A DNA stretch of 64,000 nt from UMGS1649 sp045534225 (GCA_045534225.1 JAZSJJ010000008.1:1-64000); one strand, 5' to 3'; positions 41,863 to 51,308 are shown, counted from the stretch's first letter. Notes: generated by a model from the letters alone, not told the origin. Translations and numbers: made by a program.

Positions 41863-44101
41863 ATGCATGAGTTTACTAAAAAAGCAGAATCTGTTCTAGA
41901 GAAAACAAGACTTTTTGCAATAAAACATAGATATACATATATTGGTACAGAACATATATTGTATGGATTGGTGAAAGAACAAACAGGATTGGCAGGCAAA
42001 ATACTTTCAAAACAAAAGGTAACAGCTAAGTATATAGAACAAGAAGTGCTAAAAATAGATGGAGTAAAAAAAGAAGGTGCCCTGGAAATAGTGGAGCCTA
42101 CATTTACGCCAAGAGCAAAAAAAGTAATAGAAAATAGCATTAAAGAGTCAAATAAAACAGGAGCAAACTATGTTGGAACCGAACATATACTTTTAGCTTT
42201 AATGAAAGAGACGGATAGTATAGCGGTCAAAATATTAATAGAAGCAAATGTAGATCCGGAGAAAGTTTTTACGGATATTATTAAATATATAACCAACGAA
42301 CAATATACGGCTACAACATCGCGAAATACTAATACACAAGCATTAAATGAATATGCAGAAGATATAACAGAACTTGCAAAAAGAAATAGATTAGAAGAAA
42401 TTATAGGAATGGAAGAATATATAACAAGGTGCTTGCAAATTCTTTCAAGAAGGACGAAAAACAATATATTAGTAATAGGAGAAGCTGGAGTCGGAAAAAC
42501 TAGTCTTGTATATGCATTAACTAAAAGAATGTTAAAGGAAAATACTTGTAGAAGTAAAAGGGTATTAGCATTAGACATCTCCTCAATGCTTGCGGGTGCA
42601 AAGTATAGAGGAGATTTTGAAGAAAGATTAAAGAAATGTATAGTAGATATAAAGACAGAAGGAAATATTTTGTTATACATAGAAGATATGAGAAATATAA
42701 TAAATTCAGGGAATACGGAAGGTTCGCTAGATGCAGCAAATATTCTTAAGCCGTATTTATCTAAAGGAGAGATACAAATAATAGGGACGTGTACAACGGA
42801 AGAATATACAAAGTATATTGAAAAAGATATGTCATTAAATAGGTTGCTTCAAATTATTGAAATAAGAGAACCGGGTAAAGAGGAAACTCTAAATATATTA
42901 AAAGGAGTAAAGAAGAAGTATGAAAAGTATCATAAAGTAGAAATTACAGATGAAGCAATAAAAGAAAGCATAGAACTAGCAACAAGATATATACATAGTA
43001 AAAAAATGCCGGATAAAGTTATAGATATAATAGATGAAACATGTTCTAAAGTTAGGACAGAAGGAAGGGAAAAAATAGAAGTTTTAGATGTAGAACAAGT
43101 TGTTGCCAAAATGGTAAATATACCTGTAGAAAAAATTAGCAAGAGTGAAAAAGAAAAATTAATAACATTAGAGCAAAGATTAGAAGAGAGTGTAATAGGT
43201 CAAAAAGAAGCTGTAAAGAAAATAGCAAATGTAATTAAAAGAAACAGACTAGGGATAAGAGATACAAAAAGACCAATAGGAGTATTTCTTTTTACAGGCC
43301 CAACGCGGAGTGGGAAAAACAGAATTGGTTAAAGTATTAGCTAGAGAACTTTTAGATTCAGAAGAGGGAATAATAAGACTAGATATGTCAGAATATTTGG
43401 AGCCGCATAGTGTATCCAAATTAATAGGTGCGCCACCTGGATATATCGGCTATGGAGAACTAGGAACATTAACAGAAAAAGTAAGAAGAAATCCGTATAG
43501 CATAATCCTTTTTGATGAAATAGAAAAAGCACACACTGATGTATATAATGTACTACTTCAGCTTTTCGATGATGGTAGATTAACGGATAGCAAAGGTAGA
43601 ACTGTAGATTTTAACAATACAATATGTATAATGACCTCTAACATTGGAGCGAGAAATATAACAGAGGAAAAAGTGTTAGGGTTTAAGAAAGAAATAAATA
43701 GTAAAGAAAAATATGATACTATGCATAAAGAGGTGATGAAAGAAGTAAAAAATAAATTTAGCCCAGAATTCTTAAATAGGCTAGACGATATTATTGTATT
43801 TAATAGATTAGATGAATCGTCTATAGAACAGATAACAAAGCTAATGTTAAACAAGACAAAAGAACGAATAACCAATCGAGGCATTAAAATCGAATTTAAG
43901 GATAATTTAATAAAATATGTATCGTTAACAGGGTATGATGCTAAAAACGGAGCTAGACCTATTTTAAGAGCAATAAGAAGCAAAATAGAAGATGAGTTGT
44001 CGGAATACATATTAAAAACTAATATAGATGAAAATGATAGAATAAAAATAGGATATAGTAAAGCTAAAGATAAAATAGAGATAGTAAAAGTGAAAAAATA
44101 G
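41863..44101 (+). pseudogene. clpC: ClpC-like AAA+ unfoldase interrupted by a frameshift
   Basis: Two overlapping frames (41863-43332 and 43310-44101) together encode one ClpC-like protein of about 745 residues. Clp_N repeats (1 to about 140), a first ATPase domain with GEAGVGKTS, and a second with intact DEIEKAH and FLNRLDD. Removing C43306 restores the second Walker A as GPTGVGKTEL and joins the frames. The first ATPase domain is also abnormal: the Walker B FIDE is IED, and the usual ERRF arginine finger is replaced by NRLL. This points to a divergent paralog rather than the main ClpC. ctsR and mcsAB, normal neighbours, are absent. The frameshift may be a sequencing error. Confidence 0.88.
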
Positions 44102-44107
44102 TTAAAC

Positions 44108-44172
44108 TTGATAAAATGGGCCCGAAGTGGTATAATATTAATATCATCACTTTTTGATGAGGAATGTTAATA
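44108..44172 (+). promoter_or_regulatory. Promoter and leader hairpin of the 44215 gene
   Basis: TTGATA (44108-44113), 17-base spacer, perfect TATAAT (44131-44136). The first transcribed bases fold as TCATCA (44144-44149) with TGATGA (44155-44160), flanked by TATTAA (44136-44141) and TTAATA (44167-44172). Confidence 0.65.
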
Positions 44173-44214
44173 TGTTCAAATATAAAGACAAACAAAATTT
44201 TGGAGGTTTAAAAC

Positions 44215-44550
44215 ATGACAAACGTTAAAGTAAAGACAACAGCAGAAATGCGGGAAGCATTCGTAGATGAACAGGATTATGCAGATAGATATGTGGTAGG
44301 AACCTACAATTTCTTATCTGAACTCTATGATATGAGAGTTGCTCCTAAGTTCAATCTCGAGAATTTCTTTGGAACACTAAATCAGCTTACCTTGAAAGAG
44401 GAGTTCATCATTAGATACCATTATGGTATTGATAGAATTAAGCACAGTGTAGAAGAAATCGCAAATCGCATGAATATCTCTGTAGGTGTGGTTAAAGCTA
44501 TCCTTACTAGAGGTAAAAAGAAGTTTATGGAACTTACAGTAAATGCTTAA
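44215..44550 (+). CDS. Mini sigma-region-4-like DNA-binding protein
   Basis: 111 residues. The second half (about 55-108) reads as a sigma-70 region 4 helix-turn-helix: LTLKEEFIIRYHYGID, then HSVEEIANRMNISVGVVKAIL. Regions 2 and 3 are missing, so it is not a complete sigma factor; it could be a small regulator like the phage or competence types. Codon use has more C-ending codons than the neighbours (ATC, CTC, TTC). Single gene with a consensus promoter, leader hairpin, GGAGG and a strong terminator: same pattern as the other stand-alone genes here. Target unknown. Confidence 0.8.
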   Translation: MTNVKVKTTAEMREAFVDEQDYADRYVVGTYNFLSELYDMRVAPKFNLENFFGTLNQLTLKEEFIIRYHYGIDRIKHSVEEIANRMNISVGVVKAILTRGKKKFMELTVNA

Positions 44551-44564
44551 GAACGTTAACAGGA

Positions 44565-44598
44565 AATAGCAGCGTTTAGAAACGCTGCTATTCTTTTA
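44565..44598. terminator. Terminator between the 44215 gene and rmuC
   Basis: Perfect 12-pair stem AATAGCAGCGTT (44565-44576) with AACGCTGCTATT (44581-44592), then CTTTTAT. It may also stop rmuC coming from the other side. Confidence 0.88.
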
Positions 44599-44641
44599 TA
44601 TAATATAATATTTATTTATATTAACAAATAATAAAAGTATA

Positions 44642-45877
44642 TTACTCTACATCTTCGTCTACATCAACATTTGATTCACTTAATGAAGGTAGCATATCAT
44701 AGAAGGCTGCTTCATCTGAAACCGGCAATGCTTCTACATTTTTTAATTTTCTTTCTATAGTACGAGTTTTTCTTGTTGCATCAGACATTGTGTTAGATAT
44801 TTCAACAAGTTTTTTGTTTGTCTTTTCTAATAAATCTCCAAACTTAGTAAACTCAGTTTTAACTACACCAAGTAGTTCCCACACTTCACTAGAACGTTTT
44901 TCTATTGCTAAAGTTCTAAATCCCATTTGTAAGCTGTTAAGTAAAGCAACAAATGTAGATGGACCAGAAATAACAACTCTGTATTTTTGAGATAATGTTT
45001 CACATAAGTCTGTGTTTCTAATTACTTCGCAGTATAAACTTTCAGTAGGTAAGAACATTATACCAAAATCTGTAGTGTAAGGTGGATCAAGATATTTTTC
45101 ATTTATATCTTTAGCACATTTTTTAATTTGCATTTCTAGTTTCTTTCTAGATTCTTCTATTAAAGCAAGATCACCAGATTCTTCTGCAGCTACCAATCTA
45201 GAATAATCTTCGATAGGGAATTTAGAGTCTACAGGTAAAAGTACAGTATCTATGTTGTTTTTACCAGGTAGTTTGATTGCAAATTCTACAAAGTCGTTAG
45301 ATTTAGCTTTTGTTTTTACATTTGTTAGATATTGTTCTGGTGTTAAGAATTGTTCTAATATATTTGCAAGTTGGATTTCTCCCCAGTAACCACGTGCTTT
45401 AACGTTTGTAAATACATTTTTTAGATCACCAACACCTTTTGCTAAGCTTTGCATTTCGCCTAATCCTTTTTGTACAGACTCAAGATTATTGCTTACTATT
45501 TTGAAAGATTCACTAAGTCTTTTTTCTAGAGTAGATTGAAGTTTTTCATCTACTGTAAGTCTCATTTTTTCTAGTTTTTCACCATTATCCTTTTGTATTG
45601 AAGTAAGTCTATCTTCTACAGATTTACGAATGTTTTCTAGCTTAGTTTCATTTAATTGCGTTAAATTTGTAATTGCGTTTTGTTGTATTGTTGTATTGTC
45701 TACAATTTTACCACCAATTGTGTTAGTGATATCATCACGAGTATTTTTAAGGCTTAATTCAATAACCTTTTTGAAATCTTCTAAATCATTCTTTTTATTT
45801 TTCTTTAATAGTAGTATGCAAAGTAGCACGATTACTAATAAAAGAACTGCTATAATAACTATTAATGTTGTATTCAT
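44642..45877 (-). CDS. rmuC: RmuC-family protein
   Basis: 411 residues. N-terminal membrane helix (about 3-23), long coiled coil (about 30-140), then the RmuC nuclease-like domain with KARGYWGEIQLANILEQ (about 154-170), LLPVDSKFPIEDY and DFGIMFLPTESLY. RmuC proteins limit rearrangements at inverted repeats; a nuclease activity is suspected for the family. The start (complement 45875-45877) is followed by a typical anchor. A single gene on the minus strand. Confidence 0.92.
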   Translation of the reverse strand: MNTTLIVIIAVLLLVIVLLCILLLKKNKKNDLEDFKKVIELSLKNTRDDITNTIGGKIVDNTTIQQNAITNLTQLNETKLENIRKSVEDRLTSIQKDNGEKLEKMRLTVDEKLQSTLEKRLSESFKIVSNNLESVQKGLGEMQSLAKGVGDLKNVFTNVKARGYWGEIQLANILEQFLTPEQYLTNVKTKAKSNDFVEFAIKLPGKNNIDTVLLPVDSKFPIEDYSRLVAAEESGDLALIEESRKKLEMQIKKCAKDINEKYLDPPYTTDFGIMFLPTESLYCEVIRNTDLCETLSQKYRVVISGPSTFVALLNSLQMGFRTLAIEKRSSEVWELLGVVKTEFTKFGDLLEKTNKKLVEISNTMSDATRKTRTIERKLKNVEALPVSDEAAFYDMLPSLSESNVDVDEDVE

Positions 45878-46022
45878 ATGTTCACTCCCTTAATGAAATT
45901 TAGTATATCATACAAAACATTTGTTTGTCAATTGAAAGTGGATAAGATATATAAATTTATTATTCCTTGTTGCGACTAACATTTTTTTGTGATATTCTTA
46001 ACCATACATAAGGGTGAAAAAT

Positions 46023-47183
46023 ATGAATAATAAAAAAGAAACGATTATGATTATAGCAATGATTTTTTTTGCTACAATAATTGTGAGGGTGTATTGTTTA
46101 CCACTGTTATCAGGAGACTATGTTAATTTCTTGAAACCATGGGTAGACGAAATAAGATTAAGGGGTGGATTTGCGGCATTAAAAGAACCGCTTGGAAATT
46201 ACAACATACCGTATATAGTAATATTAATTTTAATATCCTATCTAAAGTGTGAGCCGCTAATACCTATAAAAATAGTATCAATAATCTTTGATTTTATGTG
46301 CGCTTTAGCAACATATAAAATAGTTAATAAGATAACTAATAATAAAAATACAGCAATGGCATTTTCAGTGATAATTTTATGGTTGCCAACAGTTGTTATG
46401 AATGGCGCTTTATGGGGACAATGTGACAGTATTTATGGTGCGTTTGTGCTATTTGCAATATATTATTTAATGGAAAACAAAAATATAAAAGCATTTGTAA
46501 TGCTAGGTTTAGCTTTTGCGTTTAAGTTACAGGCAGTATTTATACTTCCGTTGTTTGTGCTACTGTTATTTAGAAATAAAGATGTAAAATGGTATTATTT
46601 CTTTATACCAGTTGGTGTTGTAATATTGGCTGGACTGCCAGCAATAATAGCAGGCCAAAGCATAACTAGTGTACTTGGAATATATGGTGGACAAGTAGAA
46701 ACATATAACGCATTAACAGCAAACTTTCCAAACATATATTCAATAATTATTAAATTCTCTTTTGCAGAAGAATACAACGGATTAATAACAATAATAGGTA
46801 TACTAGTAACAATGCTTGTATATTTTGCCATATGGTTAGTAGTAATAATAAAGAAAGTAAATTTTGATGAAAAGAAAATACTTCTTGTAGGATTATGGAG
46901 TATAATAATTGCAACATTCTTACTACCAAGAATGCATGACAGATATATGTATATCGCGGATATACTAAGTGTAATCTGGCTTGTAGTAAATAGCAAAAAC
47001 AAGTTATTCCCACTTATGATTAATTTAACTTCAACTATAACATATCTAGGCTTCTTATTCTTTGGCGAAGGAGATTATAGCGCGTGGGCTGTAATATATA
47101 CAGCGACTGTAATAGAATTTACAGTATATGTGTTTAGAGTTTTGTTAGATAAGAAAAAACTTGCTGAAGTAGCGAAAGAATAA
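46023..47183 (+). CDS. GT-C type membrane glycosyltransferase
   Basis: 386 residues with about ten membrane helices. An Asp near the start of the first extracellular loop (SGDYVNFLKPWVDEI) and MHDRYMY near 300 match the Gpi18-like/COG5542 mannosyltransferases that use polyprenyl-phosphate sugars. It should add a sugar outside the membrane to a glycan or protein. The ATG at 46023 is chosen because AAGGGTG lies six bases upstream; the GTG at 46014 is part of that site. Donor and acceptor unknown. It precedes the O-acetylation cassette. Confidence 0.78.
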   Translation: MNNKKETIMIIAMIFFATIIVRVYCLPLLSGDYVNFLKPWVDEIRLRGGFAALKEPLGNYNIPYIVILILISYLKCEPLIPIKIVSIIFDFMCALATYKIVNKITNNKNTAMAFSVIILWLPTVVMNGALWGQCDSIYGAFVLFAIYYLMENKNIKAFVMLGLAFAFKLQAVFILPLFVLLLFRNKDVKWYYFFIPVGVVILAGLPAIIAGQSITSVLGIYGGQVETYNALTANFPNIYSIIIKFSFAEEYNGLITIIGILVTMLVYFAIWLVVIIKKVNFDEKKILLVGLWSIIIATFLLPRMHDRYMYIADILSVIWLVVNSKNKLFPLMINLTSTITYLGFLFFGEGDYSAWAVIYTATVIEFTVYVFRVLLDKKKLAEVAKE

Positions 47184-47199
47184 TAAAAAATGTATAAGA

Positions 47200-47239
47200 T
47201 ATAAAGTGTATAAATGCTATTGCTTTTATACACTTTCTT
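47200..47239 (+). terminator. Terminator of the glycosyltransferase gene
   Basis: Arms AAAGTGTATAAA (near 47201) and TTTATACACTTT (near 47225-47236), loop of about 11, followed by CTTT. The -35 of the next promoter lies in the loop region. Confidence 0.7.
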
Positions 47240-47274
47240 TGATATTATAATTGTACAAGTTTAGACTTGTACAA
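47220..47274 (+). promoter_or_regulatory. Promoter with a palindrome at the start site
   Basis: TTGCTT (47220-47225), 17-base spacer, TATTAT (47243-47248). A perfect inverted repeat TTGTACAAGT (47251-47260) / ACTTGTACAA (47265-47274) covers the expected start and abuts the ribosome site GGGAGG. It could be an operator or a hairpin that limits translation of the acetylation cassette. Confidence 0.6.
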
Positions 47275-47289
47275 GGGAGGTAACTTATA

Positions 47290-47796
47290 ATGTCTAAAAA
47301 GAAAATTGCACTAATTATAGTTGCAGTAGTAGTTGTAATAGCTGCAGTAGTTGCAGCAGTTGTTCTTCTAAAACCAGAAGCAAACATTGAAGGTACATTA
47401 GAAGAAATAATGACTAAAGTTTATGCAGGATTTGGAGAAGATGAACTTCCAATGTTAGGAGATATGCCTGTTGATTTAACAGATCCAGATGCAGTAGCAT
47501 ATTATTTAGGAACTTCTGAACTTTCAATTAAAGAAGCATTAGTTCGTGAACCAATGATGGGTTCAATACCACACTCAGTAGTTTTAGTAAGATTAAATGA
47601 TGCTAAAGATGCTGAAGCTGCAGTAGCTAAAATAAAAGAAAATGCAAATCCAAGAAAATGGATATGTGTTGAAGCTAAAAACGTTATTGTTGAAAGCAAA
47701 GGAGATTTAGTTATATTAATAATGGCTGACTCTGAAGGACAAACTACAGCAGAAGTAGCACCAAAATTAAAAGCTAATTTTGGAGGCTTAAAATAG
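47290..47796 (+). CDS. Membrane-anchored DUF4358-like protein
   Basis: 168 residues. An N-terminal membrane helix (about 5-28, Val/Ala-rich) is followed by an exported domain of about 135 residues with the ELSIKEALVREPMMG and SVVLVRLNDAKDAEAAVAKIKE segments. DUF4358 proteins often lie beside MBOAT acetylation genes in Clostridia, and the gap to the MBOAT gene here is one base. Role unknown; a helper for surface acetylation is inferred from context. First gene of the cassette. The family assignment is from memory and should be tested. Confidence 0.75.
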   Translation: MSKKKIALIIVAVVVVIAAVVAAVVLLKPEANIEGTLEEIMTKVYAGFGEDELPMLGDMPVDLTDPDAVAYYLGTSELSIKEALVREPMMGSIPHSVVLVRLNDAKDAEAAVAKIKENANPRKWICVEAKNVIVESKGDLVILIMADSEGQTTAEVAPKLKANFGGLK

Positions 47797-47797
47797 G

Positions 47798-49207
47798 ATG
47801 GTATTTTCAAGTATAACATTCTTATACTTTTTTTTACCAATACTACTTATAGTATATTATATAGTTCCAAAGAAATATAGAAATTTAGTATTATTAATAT
47901 TTAGCCTGTTATTCTATTTTTATGGTGAAAGTAATATAGTACTTGTTGCTTCTTTAGCAATGAATTATTTCTTTGGAATTTTTATAAGTAAAGAAAAGGA
48001 AAAAGAAAAAAACAAACAAAAAAACAATGCAAAACTTTACTTAACATTAGGTGTTATAGCTAACGCAGCACTTCTTGGATATTATAAATATATGAACTTC
48101 TTTATAGAAAATGTCAATGTAATATTTGGCGCAAATATAGGAGCATTAAATATAATTCTTCCTTTAGGAATAAGCTTCTTTACATTCCAAAATATAAGTT
48201 ATCTAGCTGATGTTTATCGTGGAGATGTAGAAGCACCTAAGAGTGTAATAAAATATGGAACATATATAACACTTTTCCCACAACTTATAGCTGGCCCAAT
48301 AGTTAGATATAAAGATGTGGCAGAAGCGGTAGATAATAGAAAAGAATCATGGGAATACTTTGGATATGGAGCATATAGATTCTGTATCGGTATGGCAAAG
48401 AAGATACTAGTAGCAAATGCTATGGGTGAACTTGCAACAACACTTGCAGGAATGGGAACTAAAACAGTTCTTTCATATATTGTAGAAGCACTATGCTATA
48501 CATTACAAATATACTTTGACTTCTCAGGTTATAGTGATATGGCAATAGGACTTGGTTCAATGTTTGGATTTAAGTTTAAAGAAAACTTTGACCATCCATT
48601 ATTTGCAACAAGTATAACAGAATTTTGGAGAAGATGGCACATGTCTTTAACATCATTCTTTAGAGATTATATATACATACCTTTAGGAGGAAATAGAGTA
48701 TCCAAATTAAAATGGTACAGAAATCTTTTAGTGGTTTGGCTACTTACAGGATTTTGGCATGGAGCAAGCTGGAACTTTGTATTATGGGGGCTATACTGTT
48801 TTGCATTCTTAATGTTAGAAAAGAATTTCTTACACAAGTTCCTTAAAAAAGGAGTATTATCTCATTTATATACAATAATAGTAACAATGGTTGGATTTGT
48901 AATATTTAATATGCCAGACCTACCAGCAGTAGGAAACTACATTAAATGTATGTTTGGATTTGGAGGACTCAAGTTTGCAAACTTTGAAACATTGTATTAT
49001 ATAAAAAATTACATAGTATTAATAATAGTTGCATTAATATCTGCAACACCAATAGTTAAATTTGTATCTAGTAAATTACAAGGAAAGAAAATGGGAGAGA
49101 GAATAATAGGAATTACACAATATGTGTTTATACTAGTAGTAATGCTAGTATCTACAGCATCATTACTTTCTAGTTCATTTAACCCATTTATATACTTTAG
49201 GTTTTAG
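47798..49207 (+). CDS. MBOAT-family O-acyltransferase (AlgI-like)
   Basis: 469 residues and about ten or more membrane helices. FRDYIYIPLGGNR (near 288-300) and GFWHGASWNFVLWG (near 321-334, catalytic His) are the AlgI/PatB motifs. MBOAT proteins move acetyl groups across the membrane to an exported polysaccharide or peptidoglycan partner. It begins one base after the DUF4358-like gene and ends two bases before the DHHW gene's ribosome site, so the three genes form one transcript. The target polymer is unknown. Confidence 0.92.
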   Translation: MVFSSITFLYFFLPILLIVYYIVPKKYRNLVLLIFSLLFYFYGESNIVLVASLAMNYFFGIFISKEKEKEKNKQKNNAKLYLTLGVIANAALLGYYKYMNFFIENVNVIFGANIGALNIILPLGISFFTFQNISYLADVYRGDVEAPKSVIKYGTYITLFPQLIAGPIVRYKDVAEAVDNRKESWEYFGYGAYRFCIGMAKKILVANAMGELATTLAGMGTKTVLSYIVEALCYTLQIYFDFSGYSDMAIGLGSMFGFKFKENFDHPLFATSITEFWRRWHMSLTSFFRDYIYIPLGGNRVSKLKWYRNLLVVWLLTGFWHGASWNFVLWGLYCFAFLMLEKNFLHKFLKKGVLSHLYTIIVTMVGFVIFNMPDLPAVGNYIKCMFGFGGLKFANFETLYYIKNYIVLIIVALISATPIVKFVSSKLQGKKMGERIIGITQYVFILVVMLVSTASLLSSSFNPFIYFRF

Positions 49208-49218
49208 AGGTGAGGCTT

Positions 49219-50277
49219 ATGAAGAATAAAATAATAACAATAACATTTTTAATAATGATAGGCCTTATGTTTGTACTATTTATAGTACTGCCAGACACTG
49301 AACTTTCATATTTTGAAAGAAGAAGACTTGCAAAATTTCCAACAGAATTTGACTCAACAAAAATGGATGATTATTTACTAGATCAATTCCCATTTCGAAA
49401 TGGATTTATAAAATTAAACTCATTAATAAATAGAAATGTATATAGTAAATTAGATACAAATAATGTATATGTAGTAGGAGAACAGCTAGTAGATAAACTT
49501 TATCCTATAAATCAAAAAGAAGTAGATAGTTTTGTAAATAAAATGAATTATATATGGGCAAACTATTTACAATCATCAAATGTATATTATTCAATAATTC
49601 CAGACAAAGCATACTTCTTAGATGGAAATAAGTATCTTAAAGCAGATTATACAAAACTGTATAACGACTTAAAACAAATAAACGGAAGTTATATAGATGT
49701 AACAAGCGTACTTACACTTGAAGATTACTATAAAACAGATATACATTGGAAACAAGAGAATCTAGATAAGATAGTAAAAACATTAATGCCGAATATGGGA
49801 AATCCATATATAGAATTGGAATATACAGCAAAAACACATGAAGGTTTTGCTGGTGCATCATATTCTAAAGCAGGTGGTGTAGTACCTAAAGATACAATAA
49901 CATATCTTTCAAATTATATAATAGATAGTGCTGCTGTAAAGCATATAGAATATGGAGAAAAGCCAGTATATGATGAAACAAAACTTACAGGCGTAGATGC
50001 ATACGATGTATTTTTATCTGGACCTTCGAGTTTAATAGAAATAACAAATGTATTTAGCGATACTACTAAAGAATTAGTTATATTTAGAGATTCATTCTCA
50101 AGTAGTTTAATACCATTATTGATACCATACTATAACAAAATAACAGTAATAGACTTAAGATATATAACTATGGATTATGTGGAAAAATATGTACAGTTTG
50201 AAGGAAAAGATGTATTAATGTTATACAGCTTACCAATTATAAACAGTAGTACAATGCTTAGAGTAACTGTAAAATAA
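49219..50277 (+). CDS. DHHW-motif SGNH-type acetyl transfer partner
   Basis: 352 residues. A single N-terminal membrane anchor (about 5-24), then an exported domain with the ERRRLAKFP opening seen in the AlgJ/AlgX/DltD-like group. The TDIHWKQ motif (near 178-184) is the DHHW-type catalytic segment, and VIFRDSFSSSLIP near 290 carries the likely Ser block. It should finish the acetyl transfer started by the MBOAT protein. The start at 49219 follows AGAGGTGAGG; the GTG at 49210 lies within that site. Confidence 0.85.
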   Translation: MKNKIITITFLIMIGLMFVLFIVLPDTELSYFERRRLAKFPTEFDSTKMDDYLLDQFPFRNGFIKLNSLINRNVYSKLDTNNVYVVGEQLVDKLYPINQKEVDSFVNKMNYIWANYLQSSNVYYSIIPDKAYFLDGNKYLKADYTKLYNDLKQINGSYIDVTSVLTLEDYYKTDIHWKQENLDKIVKTLMPNMGNPYIELEYTAKTHEGFAGASYSKAGGVVPKDTITYLSNYIIDSAAVKHIEYGEKPVYDETKLTGVDAYDVFLSGPSSLIEITNVFSDTTKELVIFRDSFSSSLIPLLIPYYNKITVIDLRYITMDYVEKYVQFEGKDVLMLYSLPIINSSTMLRVTVK

Positions 50278-50306
50278 TATAAGCAAAACTAAATATAACC
50301 AAAAAC

Positions 50307-50390
50307 AATAGTCATTTAGATTTTTTTCTAAATGACTATTGACATATGTATCAAAGTATAGTAAAATACATTTAGATAAAATTCTAAATG
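50307..50390 (+). promoter_or_regulatory. sdpR promoter flanked by two matching operators
   Basis: TTGACA (50339-50344), 17-base spacer, TAAAAT (50362-50367). Two inverted repeats of the same form, CATTTAGA-N6-TCTAAATG, lie at 50313-50334 and 50369-50390, one just before the -35 and one over the start site. The first extends to 14-base arms (50307-50320, 50327-50340). Centres are 56 bases apart. They are the likely binding sites of the ArsR-type repressor that follows. Confidence 0.8.
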
Positions 50391-50404
50391 AAAGGAGAAT
50401 AAGT

Positions 50405-50683
50405 ATGGGAATATCTGAAACACTTAAAGCAATTTCTGATCCAGTAAGACGCGAAATACTAGAAATGCTAAAAGAAACAAGTATGACAGCCGGAGATATA
50501 GCAAGTAAGTTTGATCTTACTAATGCTACTGTTTCATATCATCTATCTATGCTAAAAAATGCAGATTTAGTGTATGAGAGAAGAGAAAAGAAATACATAT
50601 ATTACACACTAAATATTTCTGTATTTGAAGAACTTTTATTATGGATAAAAGGATTAGGAGGAAATAATAATGAAGAAAATTGA
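50405..50683 (+). CDS. sdpR: ArsR-family autorepressor (SdpR-like)
   Basis: 92 residues with a winged helix-turn-helix: LKAISDPVRREILEMLKE (about 6-23) and NATVSYHLSMLKNADLV (about 39-55). No metal-binding Cys cluster, which excludes a classic arsenic or cadmium sensor. In B. subtilis, SdpR represses the sdpRI operon and is trapped by SdpI when toxin is present. The start at 50405 follows AAAGGAG; the longer frame starts inside the operator region. It overlaps sdpI by 14 bases. Confidence 0.88.
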   Translation: MGISETLKAISDPVRREILEMLKETSMTAGDIASKFDLTNATVSYHLSMLKNADLVYERREKKYIYYTLNISVFEELLLWIKGLGGNNNEEN

Positions 50684-51308
50684 TTTTAAGACACTAATTT
50701 TAACTTGTGTATTTTGCTTGCTTCCAATATTAATTGGACTTTGGCAATACGATGCTTTACCTGAAAAAGTAGCAATCCATTTTGATATTAACAACAATCC
50801 AGATAACTACTTTAATAAAGCACTATTTGTATTTGGTATGCCAATATTTATGGTTGTTCTTGAAGCTATTTGCTCAATAGGTGTGGATTTAACAGATAAG
50901 TACAAAGATGCAAATAAAAAAGCAACTATAGTTATGAAGTGGATGATACCTGTAATATTAGTTGTAATGTATATAATTACAATTGCATACAACCTAGGAA
51001 CTAAGTTAGACATTAGAGTATGGGTAATGCTTCTTTTGGGTGCTATGTTTATAGTAACAGGTAACTATCTTCCAAAAACAGTTGGAACTAATAAATGGCC
51101 ACAAAAGAAATTTACTGAAAATGTTCAAAGAAGAATAAACAGAATTGCTGGATATGTGATGATGGCATACGGCGCACTATTTATGCTAAGCGTATTCTTC
51201 CCACCACTAATTAGTATTCTTGTGTTAGTTTGTTTAGTTATCTTTTTAATAATTTTAACTATCTATGGCTTTTCATTAGATAAAAAAGAAAGAAAAGGTA
51301 ATAAATAA
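50670..51308 (+). CDS. sdpI: SdpI-like immunity membrane protein
   Basis: 212 residues with six membrane helices. The N-terminal DUF1648 part (LPEKVAIHFDINNNPDNYF, beginning near 30) and the SdpI part (VTGNYLPKTVGTNKW, near 130) are both present. In B. subtilis SdpI protects against the SDP toxin and sequesters SdpR. No sdpC-like toxin gene is in the window, so this may protect against toxin from relatives or respond to envelope stress (inference). Ends with a strong terminator. Confidence 0.88.
   Translation: MKKIDFKTLILTCVFCLLPILIGLWQYDALPEKVAIHFDINNNPDNYFNKALFVFGMPIFMVVLEAICSIGVDLTDKYKDANKKATIVMKWMIPVILVVMYIITIAYNLGTKLDIRVWVMLLLGAMFIVTGNYLPKTVGTNKWPQKKFTENVQRRINRIAGYVMMAYGALFMLSVFFPPLISILVLVCLVIFLIILTIYGFSLDKKERKGNK

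Noticed and set aside
42168..42739. Minus-strand frames opposite clpC
   Set aside because: Shadows of the AAA+ coding sequence; no conserved features.
50311..50340. Hairpin after the DHHW gene as a plain terminator
   Set aside because: No T run follows, the -35 box overlaps its end, and the same half-sites recur at 50369-50390, so an operator is more likely.
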